This document shows, one piece after another, positions 13,580-25,900 of a DNA stretch of 64,000 nt. The notes under the pieces are model-generated. The model was not told the DNA's origin. It searched no databases and saw only the letters and a list, made by a program, of their open reading frames with translations. This stretch comes from Turritopsis dohrnii (lineage: Eukaryota; Cnidaria; Hydrozoa; Anthoathecata; Oceaniidae), in NCBI GenBank assembly GCA_027922465.2, contig BQMF02000047.1, positions 744,001 through 808,000 on the forward strand. Reading direction: 5' to 3'. Within the stretch, counting starts at the first letter, position 1. Each line of letters starts with the position of its first letter. A program made the position numbers and the translations under genes.

Positions 13580-15280
13580 GGAAAACTTTTTATAAACATC
13601 GAAATGTCGTGTGAGAACAGAAGGTTTCGCTTTGATGATTCTTTTAATCCTTACATTGTTTGGGTTACTTTTTTCATCGTATCACTTTTTTAAATTCAGT
13701 TTTTTTATGTACCACTTGTTACTTGTGTTTGTTTGGCTGGCATCATCGATGATGGGCCATCCCCCGCACCTTTTATATTTATTTCTCTTTTTTTTGTTTT
13801 ACTGCTTTTGACAATAAAGATTTGGTAGGTATATATTATGTAGGTGAATTCAGTTCGATTCTTGCAATTATTGAATGAATGTTTATCTAAATCTTAGTAT
13901 GATTATGTCGTTTCTATGAAAATTTAACAAATTTTCAAAAAAATATATTGTATTGAATTGTTGAGTGATAAAATCTCTCAGAAAAAAACAAATCAAATGT
14001 AGAGTGCCTGCTCCCCTTACCGCTAACTTTAACTATAATGTTGGAAAATTCGTCAATGCAAACGTGAAAACACAGCTAAATAGATTTACCACCACAATTG
14101 GTCATTCTACATTTTTCAAATCAACAATAACAAACAAGCAAGGAGAATAAGATTGATAACAAATACTGTAATTGTAAACATCACCAGGGTGATGTTCCTC
14201 TTTCTGCTAAATTGTTCTTCTTTCCGCTAACTAATTTCACATTCATCAAAAGTGATGCAAATCACAAAATTTTATGGAATTAAGTGTTCATAATAACAGT
14301 TTAATCCCTTTTCAATTTAAGTGCTTTCCTCCTTTGCTTTAGCAGATACAAGACAACCCAGACTTACAAAAATGCATACCTTCACTGTTTACAAATTGAA
14401 GGCAGCCATATTTTTATGAGCGAAGTTTTTTTAGAAAACAATAGTGCCATCTCGACAAGTCAACTTTTGATCGCAAAAAATCTGGACACACGTTGGGAAT
14501 TGCACTATTGTGACCATGCAGAGAGAGATCTATGAAAAAGTAATTATCGCAGCATAATCATCACTAAAAATGATTATGATCGCCCTTTGTTATAACATCA
14601 GATCAAAGCTGGACTTTTATAAATGATTCACTCACATGTGAACGAAATAAAAATAATGACAGTGCGTCCTTTGGGTGAAACATTTTATGTAAGAAATCAA
14701 TGCGGGATTTGTGGCTAATTGAATGTTTTTGAAAAATTTAACTGCTTGAATAATCAAGCTGAAATCAGTGCTAACAACAACAGTTTTTGTTGCTATACTA
14801 GAGAAAGGACACCTGGTTACAGAATTGAAAAATGAAAGAAAAATGTGAGAAACACACTTTAATTTCAGAGTTTTAACAGTTTACTTACTGATGGAAGTCA
14901 CCCTGCTGATGGAAGTCACCCCATTTTACGGAAATAGTCAAAAATAATATGCGCTTTCATTGCTACTATTATAAAAACTCAAAGCCTTTATTAAGTTAGA
15001 GTTAGAATAAAAAAAATATGATTTTTGATACCAAACAATCCACAAACTTAATTTAGAAGGGATAAAACAGAGTGTTTAATTGATCTATTTGTGGTACTAT
15101 TTTTCTTGTAATTTTTGTTGTACCGTGAAAACTATGAATGTTAAAAATGTTGAAAATTTACCAGTACAAAGATTCAGTTACTGTATCCAAGGTCAAAATG
15201 ATTGGGCATTAGCTATATTTTGTTTCATTTGTTGACAATATCTTGCAAATCTGCAGTTTTTTCTTTTTTTCTTAGATAGC
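13580..15280. other. Intergenic stretch before CHAF1B
   Basis: No gene is recognisable. There is a short tandem duplication at about 14888-14922 (two copies of CTGATGGAAGTCACCC) and a small palindrome at about 14181-14199. The last bases before 15275 form a pyrimidine-rich tract ending TTCTTAG, a splice-acceptor-like site just before the CHAF1B start codon. Confidence 0.4.
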
Positions 15281-15286
15281 AAAAAA

Positions 15287-18200
15287 ATGAAGTTATTTAC
15301 TCCTGAGATATCATGGCATCAGAAAGAACCGATGTTTAGTGTCGACTTCTGTCCCAAAACATGGAAGTTAGCTTCGTGTGGAGCCGATTTTACAGTCAAG
15401 GTGAAGATAATGATTCATGGTTACTTTTTTGAATTTTTTATGTTCTTTATTTCTTAAGGTGTGAGTAAGGGAAAAAACATGTTTTTATTTTTTAATCAAT
15501 CCTTTTGACAGGAATATGTTTATATCAAGTATGATACATTTTTGGAAAACCTGTTTACATCTCTAAGAGCTCATGTTAAAAATTTTGAAATAAACTAAAA
15601 TTTTTAAATTTTAGAGTGAGTAAAAGAAAATGAACCTTGTTGTAAAAATGTGGCTCCATTTACAAAATGACTTCAGTTTGACTTACGTGGTTTACACTTT
15701 TTTAATCACAAGACATAGAGTGAAAAGCGCTTTTTGTTTTGTTTTTACTCAAATAAATTATTTTCAGAGCTACTTTCAGTTTCTCTAAAACCTTGTTTTT
15801 TGTTTTCATTTTTTTCGTTTACAAGAGTAAACGTTCTGTTCAAAATTAAAAGATACAAAAAAAAAGCATTTTTAGATCTACCCTTTAGCTTCTCAGTAAG
15901 CCAAATCTGAATCTCTGAGCTTTTTTAGTTTTGTAAATGGAACATCAAACATAAGTGGCTCTGACACGAAAAATGAACACTGAAAACAGGTGTGAACTTA
16001 TTAATTATTTATGAAATGGAATTTTGAAACAAAAGGATCAATACGCAACATGATCAATATGTTTTATTTTTTCATGATCTTTCATGTATACAAATTAGCC
16101 GCTAATACAACGTTTTTGGAAAATAAACAGACTTCCCAGCCACTTCCTGAAAAAATAGTTTCACCAAATTCAGAGTTCCTTTCATCCTGATGTGCAAAAA
16201 AAAATTTTCGGAAAAGTCAATGATTTTTTCCCTTACTCACACCTTAAGTTATTGTAAACATTTTCATTTTATTGGTAAAGCATTAATTTTCTTCAAGTTA
16301 AGCAGTAGTAGCATAATGGTAATGATTTAGAGGTTCCATATCAGAATCTTGCTCTGGACAAACAGGAACTTCTACCGGCTGCGATTCTGGTGGTACTGCT
16401 ACCAGCCCGTTTCCCCGTAAAGTCTTCGGATGTTTCGGGGTCAGTAAGGCTAAGTGAAGGACAATTTATAAATTGGTGCCAAATTGTGATGAATGTCAGC
16501 TGGAGTGGAAAGTAACCCCTCCCTTCAAAATGCCTATTGAATGGAACTGAACAGAAAAGCCGGGCTTGGGAGGGGTGAACTAGAACAAAATAAAAATATC
16601 AATAATAAAAATTTAAAAAAAGAATATCCTCATGAGATTTGAGACCTCTTTTATTGTTATGTTTTTAATGATCATGTCCTTTTCTTCCTGTAAACAATCC
16701 AAGTGCTGTTTTTGTTTATTTTACACTGGTTATCAAATATAAATACATGTTTTGTGAGCTATAATTCAGATAGGTAGCAATCATTCGTTTAGCTATGGTT
16801 GGCAAAGGAGAAAACAGACGGCGATTTCAGTATTGGATTGGAATTTCTTGCTAATCTTGATCGACATACTAAACCTGTGAATGTTGTTAGGTTTTCCCCA
16901 AATGGTATGTTTTTAACCAAATGCATTTTTGCTTTTGCCAAAGAAAAAGAAATCTGATACAGTATGCATTTCCTCCTGCGTTATACTGAGTGTCACAGTG
17001 CAATGTCAGGCTTTTTTCTCAAGGAGTATATTGCTCTTCACAAAAATGACAGTGCAAGCACTGGCTCTCTCTAGAGATGGATCTGTTTACTGATTGAAAC
17101 ATTTAGAAAATGTTAAAGTTTTCTAGAAAATACTCAATTATGATGCAATCTCTGCAATCAATGTGAATTCTATAGACATGATCAGTATCGTTGCTGCAAT
17201 TTGTAATTTTTTCAAGCCAAGAGTTTTGTTTTTATTTTGTTTTTCTGCTTATGTCGTATTTCCTGGTGAATATTTATACCCTTATTTTAGGAAAATTCCT
17301 TGCATCAGCGGGAGATGGTAATATTCTTTGTTTTTTTCTCTGGGTCTGGAAGAGCATCATGTATTTAACTGATGATCATCACTAATGTTTCAAGTTCACA
17401 ATATAATGTCTTCTTTTGAGAGTTTTATCAATGTAGTCTATCGTCTAGATGGAGTGATTATTATATGGAAATTGAATGAACTGGAAAAGCCATCATCAAG
17501 TGATTTATTTGATTGCGGAGACGATGCGTTCAATAAAGAATCATGGCTTGTGCACAAGATGCTACGGTATCTGATTAATTGCTAAAGAGAGAAAAGCTTT
17601 TCCTGTAATTTTCTGGCTTCACATAAAGCCTGCCTGCAGTATCTTTCATGGAATGATAATTTACCTCTCTCATTTGTGCACATACTCATACAAAGTTTCT
17701 GGTCTTTGTGAGTAGGAGTTAAGGGCAGGGCGAACAAATGTTCCATATTGTGAAGAAGTTTGTTTCTTTTGCAAGTAAAAAGCATCTGTTGATAATTTTT
17801 TGTAGTGGACACATCGAAGATGTTTATGACTTGGCTTGGTCTCCTGATAGTATGCAATTAATTTCTGGTTCTGTTGATAACAGTGCAATTGTTTGGGATG
17901 CAACTAAAGGTTACTTGCGTTTTTATTAAATATTTTTTGGTGTTGATTATGTTTTCATGACATCTCCATTTTTGTTTTTTCTCTTTAGGTCAAAGTCAAA
18001 AAATTATCACTGATCATAAACATTATATACAAGGTGTTTGTTGGGACCCTCAGGGTCATTATATAGTAACCCATTCTAGTGACAGGTTGGTAGCTGTCTG
18101 CCATAAGAATGTTGTTAATAATCAACACCTATGTATGTTTAATTTGGATAATTTTTAATTAGTCCTACTTAGACTGATACGCTGACCAATTTTTGCAGGT

Positions 18201-21184
18201 CTTGTCGTATTTATCAATCATCAACACATCGTTGTTTACATAATATTCACAAAAATAGAACTGCCACTAAGATTGATGGACAGGTATGAAAGGAACCTTC
18301 AGATCATTTTCCCTTTTTTGTTTTGTTTTTCTTATCATGCGAGCAAATTTGTTGAAAAATCACTGCAAAGGAGTGCATTTCTATAGAAAATCTCAATAGA
18401 AATGTTCTTCATCGGAGTGAATTTTTGACGATTTAGCCCACTGGATATGATGATGCTCATTTTATTACCATTTCACAAGTCTCACATACAAGTTCCCTCT
18501 TCCAGCTGAAAAAAAAGATGTTTCTTTGCCAGTGTAACTCACCTAACGTTATTTTAGCTTATCAAATCTAAACTTTCTCGAATGTTCATGGACGAAAGTA
18601 TGCAGTCATTCTTCCGTAGATGCACATTTTCTCCAGATGGCTCCTACTTGTTCTTACCAGGTAAAATTAACTATTACATCTTTTTGGACTATGTCATCTT
18701 TGGAATGGAACATAGACTGAATATCTACAAAATTTCTGGGACATGTAATTGGAATTTCGTTGGATTTATGTGACGACTATATCTTCTTGATGTAGGCACA
18801 TTTATCAAACAATTTATTCGTATAGACACTTACATTTTTGTTCTGCTTCAGCGGGCTTGTGTGATGGTGAATCAAAGCCAAGAAAGACGACTTATGTATT
18901 TGCAAGAGGTCAATATAAGAAGTAACTGCTACTTTTTTCTTCCCCTATTTCAAAAACAATTCTTAAATCCAAAATGATTAAAATGATTAATGAGTTAATT
19001 TCTTGCTGCTTGCGACCGATATCTATCGTTTACTGCAGTAAGAAGACACTGATATAATATGGATAGTGGTGTATGAGCGTCCCTCTCTAATATTGTTCGG
19101 TAAAAATATGACAGTATTCGAACATTCTATAATTTGAAAATGTTGTTTGGTCCTTTGAATGTTTGATCTTTAGGACTGTTTACACTGAATGGATTTTTTG
19201 CAATTCTGACGTATGTTGAAATGTCCAATTATGGTTGATGAGAAAACTGTTCGTATAAAAATAACATTGATGATGAGAAAGCTAATTCAAACTGCTGCAA
19301 TATTGATTCTATCGAACTTTGATTATTATTATTTTTAAATGTCATGTTTTTAGTCCAATACGTCATCTACCTGGAACACGAAAAGCTTCGGTTTGTGTAA
19401 AGTGCTCACCAATTGTATACGAGCTGAGAGACGAAAAAGAGAACGTTTTGCCTTCTAAACAAAATAAATCTTTCAAGTGAGTTTAATGCGACATCTTGAT
19501 TACGGTTTAATGTCAACGCAATTAAAATACGATTTGTTTCTCTAGGCTACCTTATCGAATGGTTTATGCAGTAGCTAGCCTGGATAGTGTGACCATCTAC
19601 GACACTCAGCACCAGTTCCCGATCGCTCACTGCTCGAACTTGCACTATGCTTCACTGACTGATATGGCATGGTATGCATTATGCACTTTTTTATATTTTT
19701 TTGGCTGGTGCATTGTGTTTGAGAGTGACATCTTTTATAACGTCACTACAGGTCGTCTGACGGTAAACTACTCGTCGTCTCCTCAACTGACGGCTATTGT
19801 TCATTTATCAAGTTCGAGGAAAGGGAGTTCGGAACGCCGATAACATATAATTGTATCGAGTACCAAGCCACACAGGCGAAGATAAGGAAAGCTCATGCTG
19901 TAAAACTGGTAAAAAAGAAGGACAGTAAGACCAAGGAACCGGAAAAGTCTGACCACTCACTTGTTGAAGATTGCAGTGGTATGTTTGTTATATTTTGTCT
20001 TTATGTATGCGGCCAGTTTTCCATTGTTTTTCTTTTGTTGTGGTTGTTTAACAAAATCTACTCTGTTTTCCAAATGTTTTGATTAGAAAAATAATCGAGT
20101 TTGTAAATATTATACTGTGAATGAATCTTGGATTTCAAGCGATTTCACTGTTTATTTTTAGTGACACCGACTCGTAACGAATTGAAAAAAGTCACGCCTC
20201 TAAAAGACGAGAAGAATATAAAAGGCGTCGAAAGAAAAGAAAAGGGCGGGAAAAGTGTGGATCGGAACCAGCCTACCATAGACAAGCTGTTCGTCACACC
20301 TTTGCGTAAGAGGAAACGAGAAGAAGCCACACCATCCCCAAAGTTGGACCAATCACCTAAATTAGAACGTAAGCTGTTATTAACTTCTTTGATAATACAA
20401 AAACATGAAAATTTTGACAACGATTTCAGCCTCATTAAAATTACTTAAATGTTTGGAAGCAACAAAACACGAACACATACTGATTGAGTCAAAACATTGA
20501 AAATGCAGAAACTGTGTATTTTGGATGCTTTCTTTAGAACCTGTTACGTGTCCATCAAATCAAGAAGCCTGTCCATCATTATTGTTATCTCCGTCATCGA
20601 TAAACGGTGTAAATAAACCACCAAAACGTGCCCACGTCATTACATTATCCACTACGGAAGAGTGTTTGACTACACCAAACAAACCACCGAAAAGAGTGAG
20701 TGTGATCACTTTAGAGACCTTTGCATCCAAGAAACAAGTAAGCGAACAAACAGATACCAATGCTGTCCCGATATCAAAGTCCCCGCCTTCTAAACCTCCA
20801 AAAAGAGTTTCTGTGACCACTTTATCTTCTGGAAGCCCCGTAGCTACATCTTCCAATCAAAATGAAGCTTTGGTTAAAACTCCTAAACGCGTGCAAGTGA
20901 CAACACTTTCGACTTTCAACATTGACAAGCTCAGTACGGATAGTGGATTTGGTACGACAACGAGTCAGGTTTCCCAAGGTGAGTACTATATTGGGTTATC
21001 GAGACAAGAAGGCAACAGAAAATTTGTTATTGTGTCTGCATAAAGTTTTGTTCATGAGTAGCTTTGATCGGCTGTTCTCCTAGTTGCTGTGAATGCGAAT
21101 TCTTTTACTGTTCTATTAGATTTGGAAACTTCGAGAAGTAATGTTACCAGCAAGAACAATACCGAAGTAATATCTATCGACTAA
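15287..21184 (+). CDS. CHAF1B: Chromatin assembly factor 1 subunit B (CAF-1 p60), 15 exons
   Basis: Exons: 15287-15400, 16793-16904, 17291-17317, 17449-17566, 17806-17909, 17989-18085, 18199-18283, 18558-18660, 18852-18921, 19354-19476, 19546-19671, 19752-19978, 20162-20368, 20538-20978, 21120-21184; they sum to 2019 nt, 672 residues. The protein is the WD40 subunit of CAF-1, which deposits H3-H4 on newly replicated DNA and contacts ASF1. Residues 1 to about 385 form the WD40 propeller, starting [15 protein letters not shown] and including [34 protein letters not shown] and [11 protein letters not shown], all close to human p60. The tail is basic and disordered, with NLS-like RKRKREE at about 484-490 and four copies of a KPPKRVxVxTL motif at 531-541, 553-563, 590-600 and 618-628, resembling the B-domain motif that binds ASF1. 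The third coding exon is only 27 nt. Confidence 0.95.
15454..16247. mobile_element. TTAA-flanked MITE-like element in CHAF1B intron 1
   Basis: TTAA at 15454-15457 is followed by GGTGTGAGTAAGGGAAAAAA, and the exact reverse complement ends at 16243 followed by TTAA at 16244-16247. The terminal repeat is at least 20 bp. Further inside, 15650-15690 and 15925-15970 are weakly complementary. TTAA duplication is a hallmark of piggyBac-type transposition, but the TIR start GG is atypical, so the superfamily is unsure. No ORF of note. Confidence 0.75.
16305..16620 (+). repeat. Possible tRNA-derived SINE
   Basis: An A-box-like TAGCATAATGG at about 16311-16321 is followed by GGTTCC near 16333, then a GC-richer unique body and an A-rich tail (ending in AATAATAAAAA words) near 16600. 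The base composition stands out from the intron around it. B-box match is poor, so this is a weak call. Confidence 0.3.
20615..20908 (+). repeat. In-frame four-fold motif repeat in the CHAF1B tail
   Basis: Four copies of K-(P/T)-P-K-R-x-x-V-(I/T)-T-L occur in one exon, separated by 11, 26 and 17 residues. The motif resembles the RRVTLNTL and RRINLTPL elements of human p60. Confidence 0.85.
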
Positions 21185-21217
21185 TGGCTATTTTGATGAC
21201 TCGTTGATATATATAAC

Positions 21218-21223
21218 AATAAA
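21218..21223 (+). promoter_or_regulatory. Candidate polyadenylation signal of CHAF1B
   Basis: AATAAA lies 34 bases after the TAA stop at 21182-21184. Confidence 0.6.
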
Positions 21224-21314
21224 ACGTATTTTTGTTTTGTATGTTCTCATAAACGCTTATTACATAGCTGCTTATCCGTGTGATGGATAAAATCTTAACA
21301 GAATAACTTCTACT

Positions 21315-21350
21315 CTCGTAATTACCACCCTCGTAATTACCACCCTCGTA
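21315..21350. repeat. Short tandem repeat, 15-bp unit
   Basis: CCTCGTAATTACCAC is present just over two times. Confidence 0.6.
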
Positions 21351-21582
21351 GCTGTGTTGTGATTGGTGCGTTTCCGTCTTCATTGCACCACAAACGAAGC
21401 ACTTGAGCATACAATAAAGTTGTTACAGCAAGTTATTCCTCGTTCATGTCGATGAAGCAGTTTTGATGAGAAAAACGAAAAAAATAAGCGAAAAAACATA
21501 TGACCATGTAACAACAGTGCATATGATGAAGGATAGCAGGTGTTTCATATGATCATATGTTACATGGAATATGATCGTGTAA

Positions 21583-21960
21583 AAGCAGCTTGAAGACTTT
21601 AGGATGTGTCACAATAATATATATACTCTCAACAAAAAAAACACAACATGATTTTAAATCAGTCAAACTTTCATAAAACTTTCCTTTCCCCAAATTTGGA
21701 CAAATCTGACAAAATGGCCGAAAAACTTATAATCAGCACCTTCCAATTGTTTGAGTGAAAATTGGGTGAACTTTCCAAATTTGGTGGAAAGTACAAAAAT
21801 AATCACAACATAATCTTGAAGTTATAGGAGGGATACGGTTATTTTAAAGACTACTCACCACGGGCGTCCTAAAGTCTCGATTTGAATGAAAGCCGTTGGA
21901 AAAAATCATGCATGAAATCGTCTGCTACAGAGGATATATACCTTCGAGTTTTTTTCTGAA
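21583..21960. repeat. Dispersed repeat copy B
   Basis: Starts AGCTTGAAGACTTTAGGATG and shares the same order of words as 11140-11600, including AATCTGACAAAATGGC, AATCAGCACCTTCCAATTGT and a terminal CATGAAATCGT...GAGGAT block. Diverged; no coding capacity. Confidence 0.5.
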
Positions 21961-21964
21961 AACA

Positions 21965-22387
21965 AATGTTCTCATGAATACAATACTAGAAGAGTTCATC
22001 TTTTGCGAACACCCCGTTTCAAAACTGTCAAATTTAAGTATAGACTTAAAAAACACATGAAATCCTATTAGAGCTCCTCATTTTACACAAATACTTCATG
22101 CTGACACAGGTTATCGCAGGTGTTTATGATCATTTTGATTTATATTCGTAAATCGTTATTTTATTTTTTTCCCATTTTCAATTTTTGTCGCAGTTATAAG
22201 GTGGCTTTTAATTTATTATCCTTGTGGTATTAAAAAGCTCCCTCTGGTCATCCTCTTAAGAAAATCGATAGCCATTGTCTCATAAGATAGTTTGTGTAAA
22301 TTTATTTATAATTTATTTTACAGTAGTCAGTTGTAACATTTGCTAGGATGTGTGACCAGGAAAAGAAATAAATTCAATTCAATTCAA
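21965..22387 (+). mobile_element. LINE 3'-end fragment with (ATTCA)n tail
   Basis: A short plus-strand frame near 22005-22070 encodes RTPRFKTVKFKYRLKKHMKS then a stop, like the extreme C-terminus of CR1/RTE-type ORF2. About 300 bp of 3' untranslated sequence follows, and the block ends in AAATAAATTCAATTCAATTC at 22366-22385, a short tandem tail typical of CR1-like LINE 3' ends. It is 5'-truncated. Confidence 0.5.
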
Positions 22388-22440
22388 ACGGCCAGGTCAG
22401 CTGTGTGGCATGACTCGGTTCGGCGCGGATGGAATAGTGG

Positions 22441-22515
22441 TTTTATAAGCTTTGCCGAGCCGAACACTCAGAGAAAATTTAATGAGTTGAGCTCGGCACG
22501 GCACAGCTTATAAAA
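22441..22515. repeat. GC-rich hairpin
   Basis: TTTTATAAGCTTTGCCGAGC pairs with a downstream GCTCGGCACGGCACAGCTTA, leaving a loop of about 20 bases. It is unusually GC-rich for this window and may be a tiny MITE. Confidence 0.55.
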
Positions 22516-22914
22516 TAGACCTTAGACGAGACATCGCTTGGCCAAAACCTCACCCTCCCAAACAAATTTAACAAGGTTTTGACCGTAAAGATTAGCTGGT
22601 TTGAAACCGGTAGATGCATATACAGTTAGCATCTGATGCTTATTCATTTAAAAAAAGGTTCTGAATTGGAAAACAAACGACACCAACAAAATAGTTTAAT
22701 GTTTTTGGGTTTTTTTCAACTTTAAATATATAATCATGATATCATATATAAGGAATTAGAAAATTATTTGATAATACATAAGTAAACAGGTCTGCATTGT
22801 GGACGCCGTTATTCTTGTAAAAAAAAACAAAAACTATCAGTCATGGACGATTTAGTTCAACATAAAGGTCATTGTTCAGATACACAAGATACCAACTTCT
22901 GAATCATTTCTTTT

Positions 22915-25900
22915 TTAATGGATAAAATCGAAACCATCTCCCCTGACACCTGGCTTCGGTGTGCGTGGTGGTTGCGGAATAGCTCGCTGCATTGAATTAT
23001 ATCTTAATGGAGTACTGTTATATACTTGATCTGTTGTATAAAAATCTAGACTGTTATTACTTACACTTGCAGTATACGAGAGTTCTGATGGATTTCTTGA
23101 AAATGTCTTTTGTGGGATGTGTAATTTGTCATCAGATGACGAATCATCTTGTCCGGAATAAGCATCTACCGACCGAGTCTTTTCTAGTAGCGGTTTACGT
23201 TCAGTACTTGAATAGTAAAACTCAGAGGCGTTCACAGACGATGGTGACTTGGGATGAAAGCCATACTCCAAATCATCGTCATAGAGCCTTTTGTTGTAAT
23301 AGTTCATAGAATCAACAAGGTATCCGAGTTCTTCGGTTTCCTGAACAGAAAGTTGACGTGTCGGTAAGTTCCTGACGTTCTCTTCTTCTATGTCGGTTTG
23401 AGTTCCTTCATCTACCGAGTGAGTTCTTTTTATCGTGCTTATCACTTGATGTTCTTTTTTTCCTTTTCCGCGCATCGTCAATGTGCTGTCGCTGGATAGT
23501 GTCGTTTCAGATAATGGAATGCCGTTTTGACGAGTCACTAATACAGTTTCATATTTTACTGGTACAGGTGTTGTCATAGAAATGGGTGACGTCACTTCTA
23601 ATACATGTCCACCATCTTCGACATCAAATTCACCCTTTCTCTTATTCGAACATTTTTCCCAACAAAACATCACCATGATGAGGAAAATAAAGACTAAAAT
23701 GCCGGCGACGATACCAAGAATGGCGCTCAACATCATTTCACGTTGATTATCTAGAGAGTAGCATAAATGTGGTTACTAGGCAACATAATGCTTATCACAC
23801 TTTTTTTCGTAGTTAAAAGAGACCAATCAAAGGTTTTCAGTTTTGAATATTTTTCATTATCACGACAGTAAAGAAATATTTTCCAAAGGTCAATGAGCAG
23901 AATCAACCAGTCATATCCATCCATTATTAAACGTTTTCCTTGTATTTCCCATCAAAATTTTAAAAGCTCAAGCTTTAATAAGTAGTAGTTGTTTATATGT
24001 ATTTCGTCTTTAGTAAGTATTAACGTGACTGGCAGCTTGGTGCATTCTTCTGTCCAGCCGCCTTGTAGTTAGATAGTTCACATGCCGCCAGAGACACACA
24101 TAGCATTGCTCCAACATGGGCGGAAGCAGTGAGGGCGGAAGCAGTGAGGTTTCTTATAAACAACATCAATTTGAAAATTATATTTTCTTTAAACGAAAAG
24201 TCACTTACCCAAACAGTACTCGTACACAAGTTTAAATTGAACCAGTAACCTAGTAAGGATCATATGTGCTTCTTTGTTGCTTCCAACAGCAACGACATCC
24301 ATCGTCGTCGTTATTGTCGTATTAGTACTTGGTTCGGTGAAGGGGAGGAAGACGTCAGAAGCCATTTGTGTCGTCGACAGTTTGTCAGTTTTCAAAACTA
24401 AACAGATAAGAGTGTTTGTTTGTTTTCTTTCTTTTAGTGATCTCATGCAACGAATGCATCATTCACAGTTTTGTTTTAATCCTAACTGCTTGCTTCGCTC
24501 GGATTATTTATCTAGCGCTGTCAAAACTGTCTACATCTTGAAACATACAACACAGACGACAAAGAAACGTCAAACAAACAACTAGTCTTGATAAAAGCCA
24601 ATCTTATACCTAGTCTCCGAAAGAAAAAATAACACAAGTTAGTTTGGTGACCGTTTAATCCGAGTAAAACCCGAATGGAAATAAAAAACGGTCCAAAATC
24701 GACTTACGCATGACAGCCTTTTAAGCATTTTACTTTCACTTTGTTTGGAAGACCTACTGCGACCACCAATATGAATAAACAAATTCAATCGAATGTTTCT
24801 GTTTGTATTAACTAACAATATCATTGGTCTTCAAAAACGACACGCAGCATGAAAACGTTATTTTTATCAAATAAATCGTCGTGGAAATTTTACGTTTGAA
24901 GCATCATCAATCATTTATTTTTTACGATAAAAGGGGAGGAGAAATGGGAGTGTGCTAACCTCGATGAATAATTAAAAGACCAAATGAAAACAGTTATAAT
25001 TTGTCATGACTTGTGGTATAAAAACAAAGATTTGTCGTGACTTCAACATAGCGCCACTTACCGCAAGCGTAGATAACATTCAAATACATGGAAGGTCTGC
25101 AGTCTATGTTCCCATCCTTGTCTCGATAACCCAACGAACACTGGTTCTTGCCGTTACAATCACTTTGAACAAGTTGTTTCAACTGAGGCTGGTCACATGG
25201 CTGAGAGGCTTGGTTGTTATGACGACATACTGTTGTGTTAGAGTCAGCGAGCAGCTTATAAAACGCGCCATAAATTTCTAACTTTTCATCTTGTGGGCAT
25301 TTTATCGTTGAAGTGTCTCCAAAGCATATCGTTTCCACAACGCTTTCTAAAACATAAAATTTACTCATCTAATGACGTGTATTTCATCAAATGGCGTGTA
25401 TTTCATCGAATGGCGTGTATTTCCAACATGAAGTAGTGACCTGCTTTTATTTTCATCTTAACGAAATTTTAGAATCGTGAGAAACACTCGAAAAGATCTT
25501 TTTTTTTTTAACAAAATGATTCTTTTTAAAGAATTGAAGACCACATAAATTTTGGTTGAAACATCTGCTTATCACAGGTTTTCAAAAAACATGAAGTTCC
25601 TTTTACGTAAAAACGGATTACCGGATTTAATGGTGGTAATGCAATTCTGTTTCTTTAGAACTTAATTGACGTTGTTTTTGCAATAACTATTTTATGAAAA
25701 TTTTGATTTCACCAATCCCAATATGATGAATGAAAAATGATTAATTCCACTAAAGCTGTTAAGATTTCCATCTCGACACCACATTTTTTCTCCTGCTTTC
25801 ATGTGATTAGTATTCATATTTCTTTCAGATTACCTTTAATACCCCATGCAACCACAAACGAGAAATCACGGAATAGTGGTGTGAGATCATATATTACGTA

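Larger units (their letters stand above)
15401..16792 (+). other. CHAF1B intron 1
   Basis: It contains a TTAA-flanked terminal-inverted-repeat element (15454-16247) and a possible tRNA-derived SINE (16305-16620), both listed separately. Confidence 0.7.

Noticed and set aside
13611..13811. Hydrophobic 66-residue ORF
   Set aside because: A T-rich run gives Phe/Leu codons; no signal of a real membrane protein gene.
20145..20856. Minus-strand ORFs opposite CHAF1B exons 13-14
   Set aside because: Antisense shadows of the repeated PPKR region; no independent signal.
24201..24585. ORFs in SUEL receptor intron 2 as extra exons
   Set aside because: The flanking exons already join in phase and the frames show no lectin or linker similarity.
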